DNA of 64,000 nucleotides. It comes from Adenanthera pavonina (taxonomy: Eukaryota > Streptophyta > Magnoliopsida > Fabales > Fabaceae). The stretch covers positions 31,314,501 through 31,378,500 of the forward strand of contig JAIVEN010000019.1 in assembly GCA_026686845.1 (NCBI GenBank), written 5' to 3'. Positions 49,075 to 62,167 of this stretch are shown here, piece after piece (the stretch's first letter is position 1; every line of letters starts with the position of its first letter). The notes under the pieces are model-generated. The model ran no database searches and was not told where the DNA came from. It was given only the letters and a program-made list of their open reading frames with translations. A program made the position numbers and the translations under genes.

Positions 49075-49428
49075 CTCCCTCTTTATAAGATAAAAGCTTA
49101 TAAAATTATTTTATCTCTGTGATTTTAAATATAATAAAAAAATTATATTTATAAGAGAAAATTTTTTCTTTTGGTAATCCTAAATATAAGAAAAAAGAGT
49201 TAATGGTACATTAATTTTATCCAAAATTACCTTTCATTAAAATTCTTTAAAAAGGAGTTAATGATATATTAAATACATCAGTAATTTAAATTAATATTAA
49301 ATTAAGTAAGAGTAATTTTAAAAAAAAAATTAAAATGAGAAATAAATTAACTAGTTTTAACTAAACAAAATTACTTTTTTAAATATTAGTGAAGTGACTC
49401 TTTTTTCCTTATAAATAGAAATGGAGAG
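49075..49428. mobile_element. Stowaway-like MITE (about 354 bp)
   Basis: Starts after TA with CTCCCTCTTTATAAGATAAA and ends, read inward, CTCTCCATTTCTATTTATAAGG. The right duplication is not clean. Confidence 0.6.
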
Positions 49429-50818
49429 AATATATATTTTGAATGTTATGAATTTGAATTATTTTATACTATAATTTAATACTATTTATTTATTTATGAT
49501 TTGGTCTTGTTATGCTAAATGGGTAAGGTTACTTTCCATTTTGGAATGAATGGCAAAACACTAGGATATGTTTGTTATAAAATGAGAATAAGAATATGAA
49601 CAGAAATGAGAATGAAAATAGAAATGAGAAAAAGTTTTTCTAGAAACCTCCTTCCCTAACCCAAATTATGTTTGGTATATCTAGTTATGAAGGTCTATTA
49701 TTTTTCTATAAAAATGTTTAAATTATAATTTAAGTTATTTAGTTACTTATTAAATATGATTTTATCAAAAAAAAAATTACTTTTAGGGGAAAGTAGATCA
49801 TTTCCTCAACTTTTTTTTGAGGATACCACTTTCCTAACGACCTATCTTCCAGCGTACCAAACACGTCTAGTTAAGAATCTCTTTTTCCATTCCCTTTCCA
49901 AAAAGCAATTCAGATGCTAAACATGCCCTTAATGGAGCCTTGCATGTGAAAACGATGATCTAGGAGTTGTCCATTGATTCCGTTTATTAATATAGTATCA
50001 AAACAGGCTGTATTATGCAACCTCCAAATATTTTAAAGCTACAAATATCGAAAAATAAAACAAATCCACGACTTTGGACTAGGAGATTCCGTTCTATTAG
50101 TAAATGGCTCCTTTTTTTTGTTCAAAAAGTGCACAGATTTAGTATCCCCACGACCAGCACCACTTGTTTACTTTACACCCTTTACCCCCAGCATTTGTTG
50201 TTTTTTTATGAATTTCCACCACTGCTTCTGGGCCCCAAATTTCACAGGGCTCCAAACACAAAAGCTTAACGTTAAATCCTCAATAATTGTGCTCTTAAGA
50301 GAAAAAAAAGAGTACGTAATATATAAAGATACGGAGGTATATCAGTTTTCTTTTTTTTTAAATATTTTTGTATTTATTTTTTCAGCGGTATCATTAACAT
50401 CAATATATTATCAATATCAATCAATAAATTTATTCCTTAAATTCCATATAGTCCATAAAGGGTCCACCAAGTCATATTTCATATATATATATACACTCTC
50501 TTCGCTCCTCTAAATAAGTTACTTTCTAGAATGATTTTATGATCCCAAAATATAAGTTACTTTGTAAAAGTTTATAAAATATTAATTATTTTATTCTAAA
50601 AATATCATTCTTAAAAATTATTTTATGGAGTATTAATTATTTTAGAAAATATAAATATATGATATTAATTAGAGGTAAGGATAGAAACTAAAATAAATAT
50701 TAGATAATTTTATTAATATAATTAATCTTTCTTAATACCTATAAGATAATTGAAAATGATTTACATTAGGCTTCAATAAATGAGCGGACCCCTTTTACAA
50801 ATAAGTCAATAAAGTATA
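49429..50818. other. Intergenic
   Basis: It holds a possible MITE at about 49552-49936, with inward ends AGGATATGTTTGTTA and AGGGCATGTTTAGCA, but no clear duplication. Frames at 50015-50513 show no domain. Confidence 0.45.
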
Positions 50819-51117
50819 CTCACTCCAGTTCCTATTATAGGGTGTTATTTAGAAAACTTGTTTGGTCCAAAATATAAGATATTAAGTAATAAATTTAATT
50901 TTAGTCTCAATTTTACCCCTATTGAATACTTTCATTACAAATCTCAATTAACTTCTCTCTCCTCCTATCATCATTATTAATTTAATGTATTTTTATTCTC
51001 TTCTTAAAGGGAAAATAGAAATGTCAAAATTTTTTTTCATCAATTTTAGACTCTAACCAACTTTTCTTAATCTACGTGCGATAGTTAAAAACATCTTATA
51101 ATAGGGACAGGAGGGAG
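50819..51117. mobile_element. Stowaway MITE (299 bp)
   Basis: TA on both sides (50817-50818 and 51118-51119). Inward ends are CTCACTCCAGTTCCTATTAT and CTCCCTCCTGTCCCTATTAT, followed by AGG/AAG. Confidence 0.85.
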
Positions 51118-52945
51118 TAATTGGATCCGCTGGAAAAAAAAAAAAACAACGGAGGTTTCTAGACATAAGTAGAAATCACGTGGAGTTTTTTCGTTAGTTA
51201 ATTGTCCAGGTTGTTTTAAAACACGTTTAATACGAAGGCCTTCACAGCTACAGTGGTTAGGTTTTTTGAAGTTTCACACAACTCAGAATTTGAGATACCC
51301 CAAGCTTTAGTCTGGAGCAATTTTCGCTTTCATTGTCCTTGAAATACTACCCTATTTTTATTGTTATTGTAAGATAAATACCAGGCTTCATAAATAATGT
51401 AGGGACACCCAATTAAGATTAAGATTGAGATTCCAACACTGTAATTTTAAATTAAAAAATAATACATAAAAATTTATCTCAATATGTACAAGTGTTAATT
51501 ATAAAGAATATTAATTTTTATAATTTCTTAGAGTAATTGACAGATGAAAGTTGAACTTGTTCATGAGTTTTATCAATTTTTATTTATCTTCATATTGTAC
51601 AACTTATTCATTAAAAAAACATCACCAAGAACACGAGTAAGAGCCTGGAGGGGAGGGCCCATGCAGAATAATTTAATGATTTTGATCCAGACACAGAGGC
51701 CCACTTAGATTGGGATAGCCATACATAATTGGTGCACAGAGTGTTAGGCCCATGGGCTCATGGTCCAATACATGGACGATGGATCTACTAATCAAGTCTT
51801 AGCCATAATTTAAATTAAATTCTTCAACTTTATTGTACACCAAAACAAAAAACATTCAACTTTCTTTTTTGGTAAAATCGTTTGATATCCAGTTGACACT
51901 TTAGCTTTTAATTAATCCAAATCGAAGTGCGTCAAGCCTCATACAGGGGAAGCTCTCTCAAAATTGTCTTATATATTCATACAGTCTCCAACTTGAAATA
52001 TTATACTTAAATAATCTTAACTCTTTTCATTAGAATTAATGCTGATTAAAAATCTTCAAATTCAGTAATTAACAAACTTGAAATCGCAAACCAGCATTAG
52101 CATATTTTAATTACTAATGAAGATAGGGGAAAAAATTAGTTTGGAAAACATATTTTTTCTTGGACTGACATGTTAGAGCTATTGAAAGGATGTTTTTGTT
52201 TTTGGTAAGGAGGGATGGGACAGGCGTAAGTACAACTAGGGGGGTTTACAAACCCTGAAACCCAGAGCAATATCTTGAAGCACCATGTCCCGAATATGAG
52301 AGGGGATCTCGACTTAAGAGATATATTTGCCTCCCAACTTAATTGCTGACAACGTGAGAGTGGTATTCTCTCATGATATACAACACTGTTAAACTTTAAA
52401 ATATTTTTTAAGCTTGTAAATCACTATTCTTGACCATACTTCACAAAGTTGGTAATCTATTTATTTTTAGTATATGAGCATTTTAAAATTTTTGTTGATT
52501 GTACATATAAAAATATATTTATTCTTTTCATTATACACAAAGAGATATACACTTTTCATTGAACAAGGTAACGAACTTCCATCTCATGCGTCATCTTAAT
52601 TCTGCTCCTTGTACAAAAATATAAAATAAAAGTATAAATAATTAGTCATCTATATAATATAATATAAACCAGTGTTAAAGTTTTGCATTAAATGAAGAAA
52701 AATACATTCATATTTTATTTATAAATACATGTATACGATCCACAGCCATTCATTAACTTGGGAATTAACAAGACTGCAAATGTAAATGTGACTGTAGTTT
52801 TTTTGTTGGAAAGCAAAGACATATATGTAGTTGGGACAAAGAGGTAGTTTGCTTAATGATATGTCAAGTCCCAAATAGAGGTTGCTTTTTGGGCATGTGA
52901 GATGTCTTGATCTGGAGATTTGATTAATCAGATCTCAAGTGCGGA
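51118..52945. other. Intergenic, downstream of the original EIL 3' end
   Basis: No gene recognised. Before the copia insertion, the part near 52945 was the 3' flank of the EIL gene on the minus strand. Confidence 0.55.
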
Positions 52946-52983
52946 TCAATGCAGATCAATGTCATCAATCCCATCTAGTCAGT
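52946..52983 (-). pseudogene. Detached 3' end of the EIL gene
   Basis: Read on the minus strand and following on from 58353, this 38-bp piece completes a frame ending WLDGIDDIDLH and TGA (52946-52948). It ends exactly at the copia left LTR. The 5 bp next to each LTR, TCAGT and CCAGT, are the target duplication with one mismatch. It is the last dozen codons of the EIL gene, separated by the retrotransposon. Confidence 0.7.
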
Positions 52984-53642
52984 TGTTGGGTGTGGGCTCC
53001 CTTTTTATGTGGAAAAATGTCTAAATATAAAAGTCTATTATGTATCTCACTTATTTAAATGAAGAGGAGTTAGGGTATACAAGTGAGGTCATATTCAAGT
53101 TAGAACAATCGCCTTTGAAAGAAAAGAAGAGAAAAACATTATTTTTGCATATTTACAAAACAGTTACTGAAAATTTATTTATGGATTCGTTAACAGTTGG
53201 ATCGTGCTAAAATTTTGTCAATAGGTTTGAAACATTTGGTTCTTTATTTTCAATGGTTAGATCATTGTTTCATGGTATAGTATGAGAGATATTCAATTTG
53301 TACTAAATCTATATTTATGATATTTTTTATCTTCTTGATTTTCTATTGTAAGTTTTTTACTTTGATTATTAGGAAAACTGTTGGAACTTACTTATGTACT
53401 TGATTAAGACTCTGTTATACTCCTATTTTGATTATAGTGAAATTATTTTCATTGGTTTGGATGACTCGTGATTTTTACCATTGCCTTGAGAGGTTTTCCA
53501 CGTTAAAAATCTTGGTGTCTTTTAATATGTTTGTAGTATTTATATTTTACCATATATTTATTTGATTACTCCTCATAAATTTTTACTAGTATGAGAGATT
53601 TATTTTCTCTGCACATTTGTTACTTTGTTACTATTCCTATTA
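52984..53642 (+). repeat. Left LTR of the copia element
   Basis: About 659 bp. Shares blocks such as GTGCTAAAATTTTGT, TTTTCCACGTTAAAAAT and CCATATATTTATTTGATT with the right LTR, with substitutions and indels (it carries about 50 bp that the right copy lacks). Confidence 0.88.
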
Positions 53643-53690
53643 GAGAGACATCAAAGCCTTAGTTTTGAGATTATTTAACTTGCTTGAATG

Positions 53691-54557
53691 ATGGAGTTTA
53701 ATACAAATAAGATGTTTTGTTTAAATGGCACTAATTATCGTTTCTGGAAAGGTAAGATAAATGATTTGCTATTTACAAAAAATATGCATATTCCTGTGTT
53801 TGCTACTTGTTCCAAATCTAATGAAGAGTGAGATTTTGAACATCTTAGGTATGTTGTTTTATTTGGCAATATGTAGAAGATAATATATATAATCACATTG
53901 TTCAACACATGCGAGAACTTTATGAGAGAAGATTGAGTCCTTATATACCTGTAAGTTATGAAATAAAAAATTATATTTGATGTATTATTTGATGAATTTG
54001 AGGTACAAGGAAGAGACCTCTATTTTAGATCATTTGAATGAAATTCAAGGGCTTCTAGATCAATTGTCAGAAATGGGTATCAAGTTTGATAATAAAGTTT
54101 TAGGACTATGGCTTTTAAACACGTTACCTAAGTCTTGGGACCATTTCAAGTTTCAATTATAAACTCAGCCCTTATTGCTATTATTTCCTTGCAAGCGGCA
54201 AAAAGTAGTGCTCTTAATGAAGAAATAAGAAGGAAGATATATGATTATTCATCTCATTTAGAAGTACTTATCACTAAAAACAAAGGGAGAAGTCAAAAAA
54301 GGGAACCAAAAGGTGGTAGAGAGAATAGTAAAAGTAAGTCCAAGTCTAGATATAAGAATTTAGAGTGTTATTATTGTTATAAAAAGGGACACGTTAAAAA
54401 GCATTGTTTTCTTTTGAAAAAAGAGAACAAGGCAAGAACGGTAAGCAAAAAGAGAAGGGTCAGAACGATAATGATCGTGTTACTACTGCTACGAGTGATG
54501 TTCTTGTTATTTTTCATCCTTCTGGATCAGTTAATCTTGTATCAACTGAAAGCATAG
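53691..54557 (+). pseudogene. Copia gag
   Basis: Starts MEFNTNKMFCLNGTNYRFWKG and stops within 45 codons. The segment at 53977-54162 reads MNLRYKEETSILDHLNEIQG and KVLGLWLLNTLP, typical copia gag. A CCHC zinc knuckle CYYCYKKGHVKKHC is at 54366-54407. Frames are broken between these parts. Confidence 0.85.
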
Positions 54558-54639
54558 AGATAAAAGATGATTGTTTTACTACTATTACTACTAGTGAAGA
54601 TCTTCTTATTCTTTGTGAGTATGAATTAGTTAATCTTAC

Positions 54640-55760
54640 TTCAGATGAGAGCATATGGGCAATACACATTGGTGTTGCATCACATGTTACACTAAGAAAT
54701 GAGTTCTTCACATCTTATACACTTGGTAACTTTGAAGTGTTAAAAATGGGTAATGATGGTGAGGCTAAAGTGATTGACATTGGTGATGTTTGTCTGCAAA
54801 CGAACACGGGAATGGAGTTATGGCTTAAGGGAGTTAAACATGCTCTGGATGTTCACTTTAATTTGATCTCTATTCAGAAACTTGATAATGATGGTTTTCA
54901 TAACTATTTTGGTTTTGGAAATTAGGGGCTCACAAAAGGTAACTTGGTTGTGGTTAGAGGGAAAAATTATCTATATTAGAATGGACAAAAGCTTTGGCTA
55001 CTAAAGATAGTGTGAATGTCATGAAATAGAAGTTTCAAATTTGTGGCATCGAATGCTTAGTCATATCAATGAAAAAAGGCTAAATTACTTAGCAAAAAAA
55101 GATGTGCTTCTGGAATTGAAAAGTGCTCAATTGGAGAAGTGTTTTTACTGCATGGTTAGTTAGCAGACTCAAGTATTTTTCAAAAAGCATCCTCCATAAG
55201 GGAAATTAGAGTTACTTGAATTGGTGCCCTCTGATATTTGTGGTTTATTGAAGGGTAAATCCTTTAGTGGTGCTCTTTACTTTGTTACCTTTATTGATGA
55301 CTATTCTAGGAAGTTGTGGGTCTATACTTTGAAGATAAAAAATCAAGTGTTAGAGAAGTTTAAACAATTTCAAGCTTTGGTTGAGATGCAGTCAGGTAAG
55401 ATTCTAAAATGCATTTGTATTGATAATGGTGGTGAGTATTATGGACCCTTTGATGCATTTTGTAAACAACATGGTATTAGACAAGAAAAGACTCCTCAGC
55501 TTAATGGCTTAGCAGACAGGATGAACCGGACATTGATTAAGAAAGTTAGATATATACTTTCTAAAGCGAAATTGTCTAAACATTTTTAGGGTGAGGCACT
55601 GTATATAGCAGTGCACGTTATGAATCTTAGTCTTACTATTGCTTTGAATGGTGAGGTGTGAAACAAAATTTGGTTTGGCAAGAATGTTAATTATGATTAC
55701 TTGTGAGTTTTTAGTTGCAAGGTATTTGTGCAGGTTTCAAAGGATGAAGATCCAAGTTGG
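54640..55760 (+). pseudogene. Copia protease and integrase
   Basis: The protease region (54404-54925 frame) shows HIGVASHVT where an active enzyme has a DSGA-type motif, so the catalytic Asp is lost. The integrase core at 55221-55589 reads ICGLLKGKSFSGALYFVTFIDDYSRK, then CIDNGGEYYGPF, then GLADRMNRT, where the third catalytic acid, normally Glu, is Asp. A stop follows at 55587-55589. Confidence 0.85.
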
Positions 55761-56159
55761 ATGTAAAAACAAGATAGAGTATCTTTATTGGTTATAGTCA
55801 GGATAAATTTGGCTACAAGTTGTATGATCTTATTGAGAAGAAGCTTGCTAGAAGCTGTGATATGAAGTTCATGGAAGATGAAATTATTGATAACGTTGAT
55901 AAAATGGAGAAGATAACTCCTATGAAAAATTATAATTTATATGATATTGATCCAGTGCAGTCGCCTATTTATAATCTAGATTCTAATAATGGTAATTTTC
56001 AATAGGGAGTGCAACATAACTATCTTGATGATGGTCCATTTGGAAATGAATTGGATGTTCCATCAAATGATGTTGAAGAGCAACATGAGTCACAAGATGA
56101 GACTCTAGATAATGTACCTGAACCACCTCAAGTTCAACTCAGGAGGTCTAATAGGTAAG

Positions 56160-57500
56160 AACAATCATTTAAAAGGTATCCTTCTAATGAGTATTTGATC
56201 TTGATTGATGGGGGAGAACCTGAGTGTTTTGAAGAGGCTATGGAGAGTAAAGAAAAACAAAAGTGGCTAGATGTAATGCAAGATGAAATGAAATCTTTGC
56301 ATGATAATCACACATTTGATTTGGTAAAGTTGCCTAAAGGATAGGGTGAAGTATGAGAATAATTCTACATCTTCAAGGTATAAAGCTAGATTAATGGTGA
56401 AAGGCTTTAGTCAGAAAAAATGGAGTTGATTTTAATGAAAATTTCTCTTTTGTGGTGAAGATGTCGTTCATTAGAACTGTGTTGAGTTTGACTATTAGTC
56501 TTGATTTAAAGCTGGAGCAGATGGATGTGAAGGTTGCTTTTCTTCGTGGAGATTTGGAGAAAGAGATTTTCATGAAGCAACTCAATGGTTTTCATGTTGT
56601 AGGCAAAGAAAATTATGTGTGTAAACTGAGAAAGAGCCTATATGGTTTGAAGCAGGCTCCAAGGCATTGATGTAAGAAGTTTAAGTCTATTATGTGTGAG
56701 TAAGGCTACAAGAAGACTATTTCTGATCATTATGTCTTTGTTTAAAATTTTTCCAGTAATGACTTCATCATTCTATTGTTGTATGTTGATAACATACTTG
56801 TTGTTGGAAAAAAATGTTTCCAGAATTGATAGATTGAAGAAGCCATTGGGTGAGTTATTTGCCATGAAAGACATGAAAGCTGCTAATCAGATTCTTGATA
56901 TAAGAATCTTGTGTGATAGAAAGGAAAAGAAGCTTAGGATATATTAAGAATCTTACATTGAAAAGTGCTTTAGAGATTTCAAATGAAAAATGTTAAGGCG
57001 GTAAGTACTTTTCTTGCTAATCATTTTAAATTGAGTAACAAAGTCTTTCAAATGAAGCCAAGAAGTTAGATAGGAAAAGGTTCCTTATGCATTTGCAATA
57101 GGTAGTTTGATGTATGTAATGGTATGTATAAGAGCAGATATAGCACATGCTGTTGGTATAATTAGTAGATTTTTATCAAACCCAGGTGGAGAGTATTAGA
57201 ATGTTGTGAAATGGATTCTGAGGTATCTTTGTGGTATTGTTAGTATAAGGCTTTGTTTTGGAGATGATAAGCCTACCCTTGAGGGGTACACAGACTTGGA
57301 TATAGCTAGAGATATTGATTGTAGAAAATCCACTTCGGACCATTTAATTAAATTTGCAATGGAGCTGTGATTTGGCAATTTAAGTTACAGAAATGTGTAG
57401 TTTTGCCTATAATAGAGGCAAAGTTCAATGCTATTACCAAAGCATGCAAAGAATTGCTACAGTTGAAGAAACTCTTGCAAGGAGCTTGGTTTTACTTAAG
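56160..57500 (+). pseudogene. Copia reverse transcriptase and RNase H
   Basis: The reverse transcriptase stretch at 56452-56670 reads LEQMDVKVAFLRGDLEKEIFM and CKLRKSLYGLKQAPRH, then a stop. The catalytic box is YVDN at 56782-56793 instead of YVDD. The RNase H part (about 57090-57480) shows GSLMYVMVCIRADIAHAVG and YTDLDIARDIDCRKSTS in broken frames. It cannot function. Confidence 0.85.
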
Positions 57501-57745
57501 ACAAATATTTACTATTTTGTGATAGTCAAAGTGCTATTTATCTTGATAAGAATCCAACCATATTGATGTGAGATATTATTATATACGTGATATTTTGGAT
57601 GCTAAGATGTTGAAGCTAGCAAAAATTGATACTGATGATAATGTTGTTGATATGATGACTAAGATACTACCAAGATGGAAGTTTGAAGTTTATTATGAAA
57701 TCACCGGATTAGCAGTCATTTTCACATAGTCGTGAGGGGGACATA

Positions 57746-58352
57746 TGTTAAGTGTGAGCACCCTTCCTATGTGGAGAAAGGCTAAAATCTAAAAGCTCAT
57801 TATGTGTTTCATTTATTTAAGTCGAAAGGGGTCATATTAGGGTATGAGAGTGAAATCATATTTAAGTTAGAATAACCGTCTTTGAGAGAGAAGAAAAGAA
57901 AAACCTTATTTTCGTATATTCACAGAGTAGCCACGGGAAAAATTCATTTGGGAATTTGATAACCGTTGGATTGTGCTAAAATTTTGTTAGTTGGTTTGAG
58001 ACATCTGGTTCTTTATTTTCAATTATTAGATTGTCGTTTCGTGGTTTAGTGTGAAAGCAATTCAATTTGTACTGAATCTATATTTTTTAGATTTTTCATT
58101 TTCTTGATTATCTATTATAAACTTTTTACTTTGATTGTTGGGAGAACCGTTAGCACTGATTTATGCACTTGATTGAGACTCTATTGTACCCTTAACTTGA
58201 AAGCTTTTCCACGTTAAAAATATTGGCATCTTTTAATATGTTTGTGGTATTTATATTTTGCCATATATTTATTTGATTGCTCCTCATAAATTCTTATAAG
58301 GAAAAGAGATTTATATCTAGTACATATTTATTACTATGATATGTTTCTATCA
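57746..58352 (+). repeat. Right LTR of the copia element
   Basis: About 607 bp, TGTTAAGTGTGAGCACCC...TTTCTATCA, followed directly by the EIL coding sequence. Confidence 0.88.
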
Positions 58353-59454
58353 CCAGTAGCCCCCATAGTCTCCAACACCAACACTTGTATCTCCCATTCC
58401 ATTACCGACATTCATCTGATAAGCCTTTTCTAGCTCCATGTTCATCCAATCATTAACACTTGTCATTTGCGCATCATCTGGAAGCCCCACAGTTAGTCCA
58501 CTTATCTGGGTACTCTCTACATCTTATCAAATCCACAGTTGAAAACACGAACAGAGCCCTCACCCACTTCCTTTTCTTTCCCGTCTTGTTCTTGGACTTG
58601 GGACTTTTAGATCTGGAGACACTTTTCAGTCAACATTAGCAGTGCTTCCTCTTGACTCACAACTTTGGATCAGGTTGCTGTATCTTTGGCTGTCATCTTA
58701 TCTTGCAAAGACTTGGATTGAGTCACAAGCTTCCTCAGTTTGTTTAGATCAGGAGAGATGTGCTTTATGACCGCAGCCAAGACGGAGACTTTCCAGGCCT
58801 TTTTCAGATCATGGGGCTTCTTATAAGGTGGAGGACCATATTCCTTGGCCACCACTCCTTGTTCACCCCACCAAACTTCGTTGCCGCTGGGCCACCATGG
58901 AGGAGCCAGCCCTCTCTCTAAAGGAAACTTCCTTTGGGGAGGAACACGGTGTTGCATCAGAGCAGAAAGCAGAGAGCCCAGCGTAGTATCCTGCAATTCA
59001 TGAAGCAGATGCATGTACGATGCTGCATCCACCTCACCTTTTTGAAACAGCGGTAAGAACTTAGCAATGGCAATAGGGGCATTTTGGTCAAAGCGCACTT
59101 GATCTTTCCACCACTCCCGCAGGCTGTCGGAGGAACCCGTGACCGGTTTTCTTTGTCGGGGACAATTCCGTAAACGAAACATTGACCGTTGCAGACTTCC
59201 ATGATCTTCACCATGTACTTGAGGATTGAATGTTGTGCTCTCGCCAGTTTCCTTCGCCTGGATGCTTCTTGTTTAGCGTTTTGGTCCGGTTCATCTCTGA
59301 GACGTTTTTCCTTGAGCTTCTGTAGCAGCATCCGGTCCTTCCACATGCGCTTCTTGAGGTGCTCGAAATCGATATCTTCTTCGGCTTCTTCATCTTCTTC
59401 AGTAGTTTCTGCACGACTAATCAATGAGTCATTCTCATCCTGGATCTCCACCAT
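58353..59454 (-). pseudogene. EIN3-like (EIL4/5-type) transcription factor, broken
   Basis: EIN3/EIL proteins are plant nuclear DNA-binding factors of ethylene (and sulfur) signalling. From the ATG at 59454 (MVEIQDEND) come an acidic stretch, FEHLKKRMWKDRMLLQKLKE, a basic RRRKLARAQ and ILKYMVKIMEVCNGQCFVYGIVPDKE. The frame then shifts by one missing base (near 59157) into KPVTGSSDSLREWWKDQVRFDQNA, LLHELQDTTLGSLLSALMQH, LAPPWWPSGNEVWWGEQG and PYKKPHDLKKAWKVSVLAAV. The conserved Trp after DTAT is a TGA stop (about 58669-58671), before SQEEALLMLTEK. The remaining tail (NDWMNMELEKAYQMN) runs to the copia insertion. ELWWGEQG-like sequence and length point to EIL4/5. Confidence 0.88.
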
Positions 59455-62167
59455 GACCGGTGCAAAGGATTTAGTGACTTGTAGCTGAGATCTCACGATG
59501 GAGTTACAGAAAATTTAATGCTATGAAATAGAAGGCAATAATAATGCTGAGTATAAATATATACATTGAGAGAAGGATGAAGGCGGTTGGGGGAAGAGGA
59601 CAGGGACGGGAAGGTTGTGGAAGAGAAGGGGGAAACGATGGAGGAAATGGTGGAAAGAGAGGCGCATGTGAGTCGTTTTCGTCAGGGGTGACGCAAATAT
59701 TAATTGCGTTGCAAATGATGTTATGTTACCAGTACCACGCTCTGCATGTCATGCCTCCAGCGCTCCACTATATATAAATGCATGTTATTATGTTAGACAA
59801 CAAATTGGCACTTTTGAACGTACTCGACAAAAATATATATGAAATACAACGTAGTATAAGATTTCATAAAGGTGATAAGCAAGCATTACATGCATGGTGC
59901 GCAGTGCAATCCCGAGTGTAAAAGACAAGATCTTCAGTTCTTTTCCGCCCATTCTACGGAGGAAGGGTTTTCCTGAGAGAAAACAAGTCAAATGCTCCGA
60001 TCGATCCGTGTCAGTGATAAGGATTGAGGAGGCGTAATTGCCACACGTCAACTGCCAACAATGCCACACTCTTTTTTTTTTTTTCATTTAATGGCTGATT
60101 GACTAGTAGTAATTAACTAATATTTTAAAAAGACGCAATGGCTTGCAGAAGCCCACTTTCTTGGTCCGTAGAATAAATATATAGGTCGGTGCTGCTGCCT
60201 GCTAGGTGTATATTTCTGGAGGGAATGGGGGAGTATATGAATATGATGTATCATTCGAAATTCTGACGGTGGTTCTGTAGGTAAGAGGGAAATGGGATAA
60301 CTAGCCATTTATTGCAAATTAATTCGGGGTTAAGCTTTTCGCAAGTACAGAAAGAATTGACACTTACGAACCCCTTCAAGAGCTACACAAATATATGTCA
60401 ATCGAGTTTGTCGTTAAAATTTTAGGAGAAGCCATCCATGTCCAAATGAACTGTCTAACTATAGTGAGATTTTTAACTTTTAAAACTCTCATATTTTTAG
60501 TTTTTACTAATTTCTTCTTCTTTTCTTCTTGTTTTTTGTTTTAAAATTTTTTCTCTATTTTATAGTGTTTGTTTTGTTTCCCTTTTAATCAAGAGTTTTC
60601 CACCCTTTCCTATTACAGTTTATTGAGATTTGATAGTTTCTAATAAATACCGTATGATATTTCAAATAAACTCATCATCAATAAAAGAATTATCCAGCAT
60701 CAATATTTCTCATTTTCTGGTAGTATTTTACATGTATGCCAACGTTTTACTCATTTTCCGCGTGCTACACCTAATCGTATATTTAGCAAATATAAGTTGC
60801 ACAATTTTCTTTTATATATATATATATATGACCCAATTAATTAATTATTTAAATTTCTTATATACATTGTTGCATATATATATATATATGTGTATATTAG
60901 AATGATTATCTTATCTCTGAAATGAACTGAGACTTATTTTAAACGTGTAAAATTTTTGAAAGTTATTTTTTTGGATTTTCAATACTTAATAAACTTTCTT
61001 CCATTGAACTAATATAATAAAATTCAAAGATGCTTTTGCATTTTCTTCAATTGAGCTTCCCCTAAGGAAGATCTACACAATTCAATAGAGACCATTCAGT
61101 TATGTGAAGTAATGTGCTTTCATCATATAAGATGACGAGTTTGGTTGCTTAGAGGAGCTTCACTTAAGTGAAGATGATCACCTCAATTACTAGAAAGAAA
61201 ATTACACCAATTTTACTATGTGAGAGGGATTATAATGCTATGAAGGGATGTCAAATAATTTTAATACCCTCTCAAAAAATAGAAATGACATGCCCTTTCT
61301 TCTCCTTCCACCTTCGACCAACATACCTTCTTTTCCTCCCTCCACCTTCGACTTGTCCATTGTCGTCTTCTCCACCATCAACAGTGCTATCATTGTTGTC
61401 ATCTCCAATGCCACCTTCAACCACGTTGTCCGCCATCAACCCCTCTTCCTCCCTCTTCATGCTGTCTGTTGCACCGTTATCTTCTCATTCTCCATCATTA
61501 TCGTTCCATATTTGAACAACCACCACTGTCTTCCTTCAGCACTCCTCTCACTATCTTCCTTCCCTCCCACCGATCGGTGTTCCTTTGTCTTCTAGATCTT
61601 GAACCCACATTTCTAGCTTTATGCAACCCAGATCTATTTCGAACCCACTATGTGGAGGTCCATTTCTTCCATTGCTCACTTCATTTTTCTCCCACTATTC
61701 ACCAAATCCCAAGACTATGTGTTGTATTGTGTGTTAATCTATTGATATGTTGATTTGCATTGTTGACCGGTGATGGTGATACCGTCACCGAGGAAGGAGA
61801 ATGACGGAGGAGGAATTTTTTTCTAAACTAAGGATACTTTGATCTTTTACAATTTCATAATAATTAATTAAATATAAAAAATAAATTTATCTCTTATATT
61901 TCTAATATGATGTCATACAAACTCACATGTAATTATTTTCTTATCACATCTTTCTTATTATATTATCTAACTCTTTAGATAATTGAATCAAATGTGTTTT
62001 TTCTGTGAGGTGTTTCAATGTTGTAATGTAAGGACAGTCCATCGTTCAACTTTGATAAAAAATTATAAATGCCCCCACTATGAAATCATCGAGTACGAAC
62101 CTTTAGATTCGCATGCAGAGAATGTATTCAAAACGAAATTGGAATAATAATAATAAATTACTATAAT
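59455..62167. other. Intergenic, upstream of the EIL pseudogene
   Basis: The first few hundred bases were probably the EIL promoter. AT runs occur at about 60812-60829 and 60875-60889. The overlapping frames at 61168-61753 are a low-complexity CCT/TCC tract without a family. No gene is supported. Confidence 0.55.

Larger units (their letters stand above)
52984..58352 (+). mobile_element. Ty1/copia retrotransposon, decayed (5.37 kb)
   Basis: LTRs at 52984-53642 and 57746-58352 start TGTT and (right copy) end CTATCA. Flanks TCAGT and CCAGT are the target duplication. Gene order gag, protease, integrase, reverse transcriptase, RNase H is the copia order, with every domain carrying stops or frameshifts. 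The primer site region reads GACATCAAAGCCTTAG (about 53647-53662), a mutated form of the initiator-Met site. A purine tract GAGGGGGACATA precedes the right LTR. It is not autonomous. Confidence 0.93.

Noticed and set aside
61168..61753. Several frames of about 60-115 codons on both strands
   Set aside because: CCT/TCC-rich low-complexity tract without recognisable protein features.
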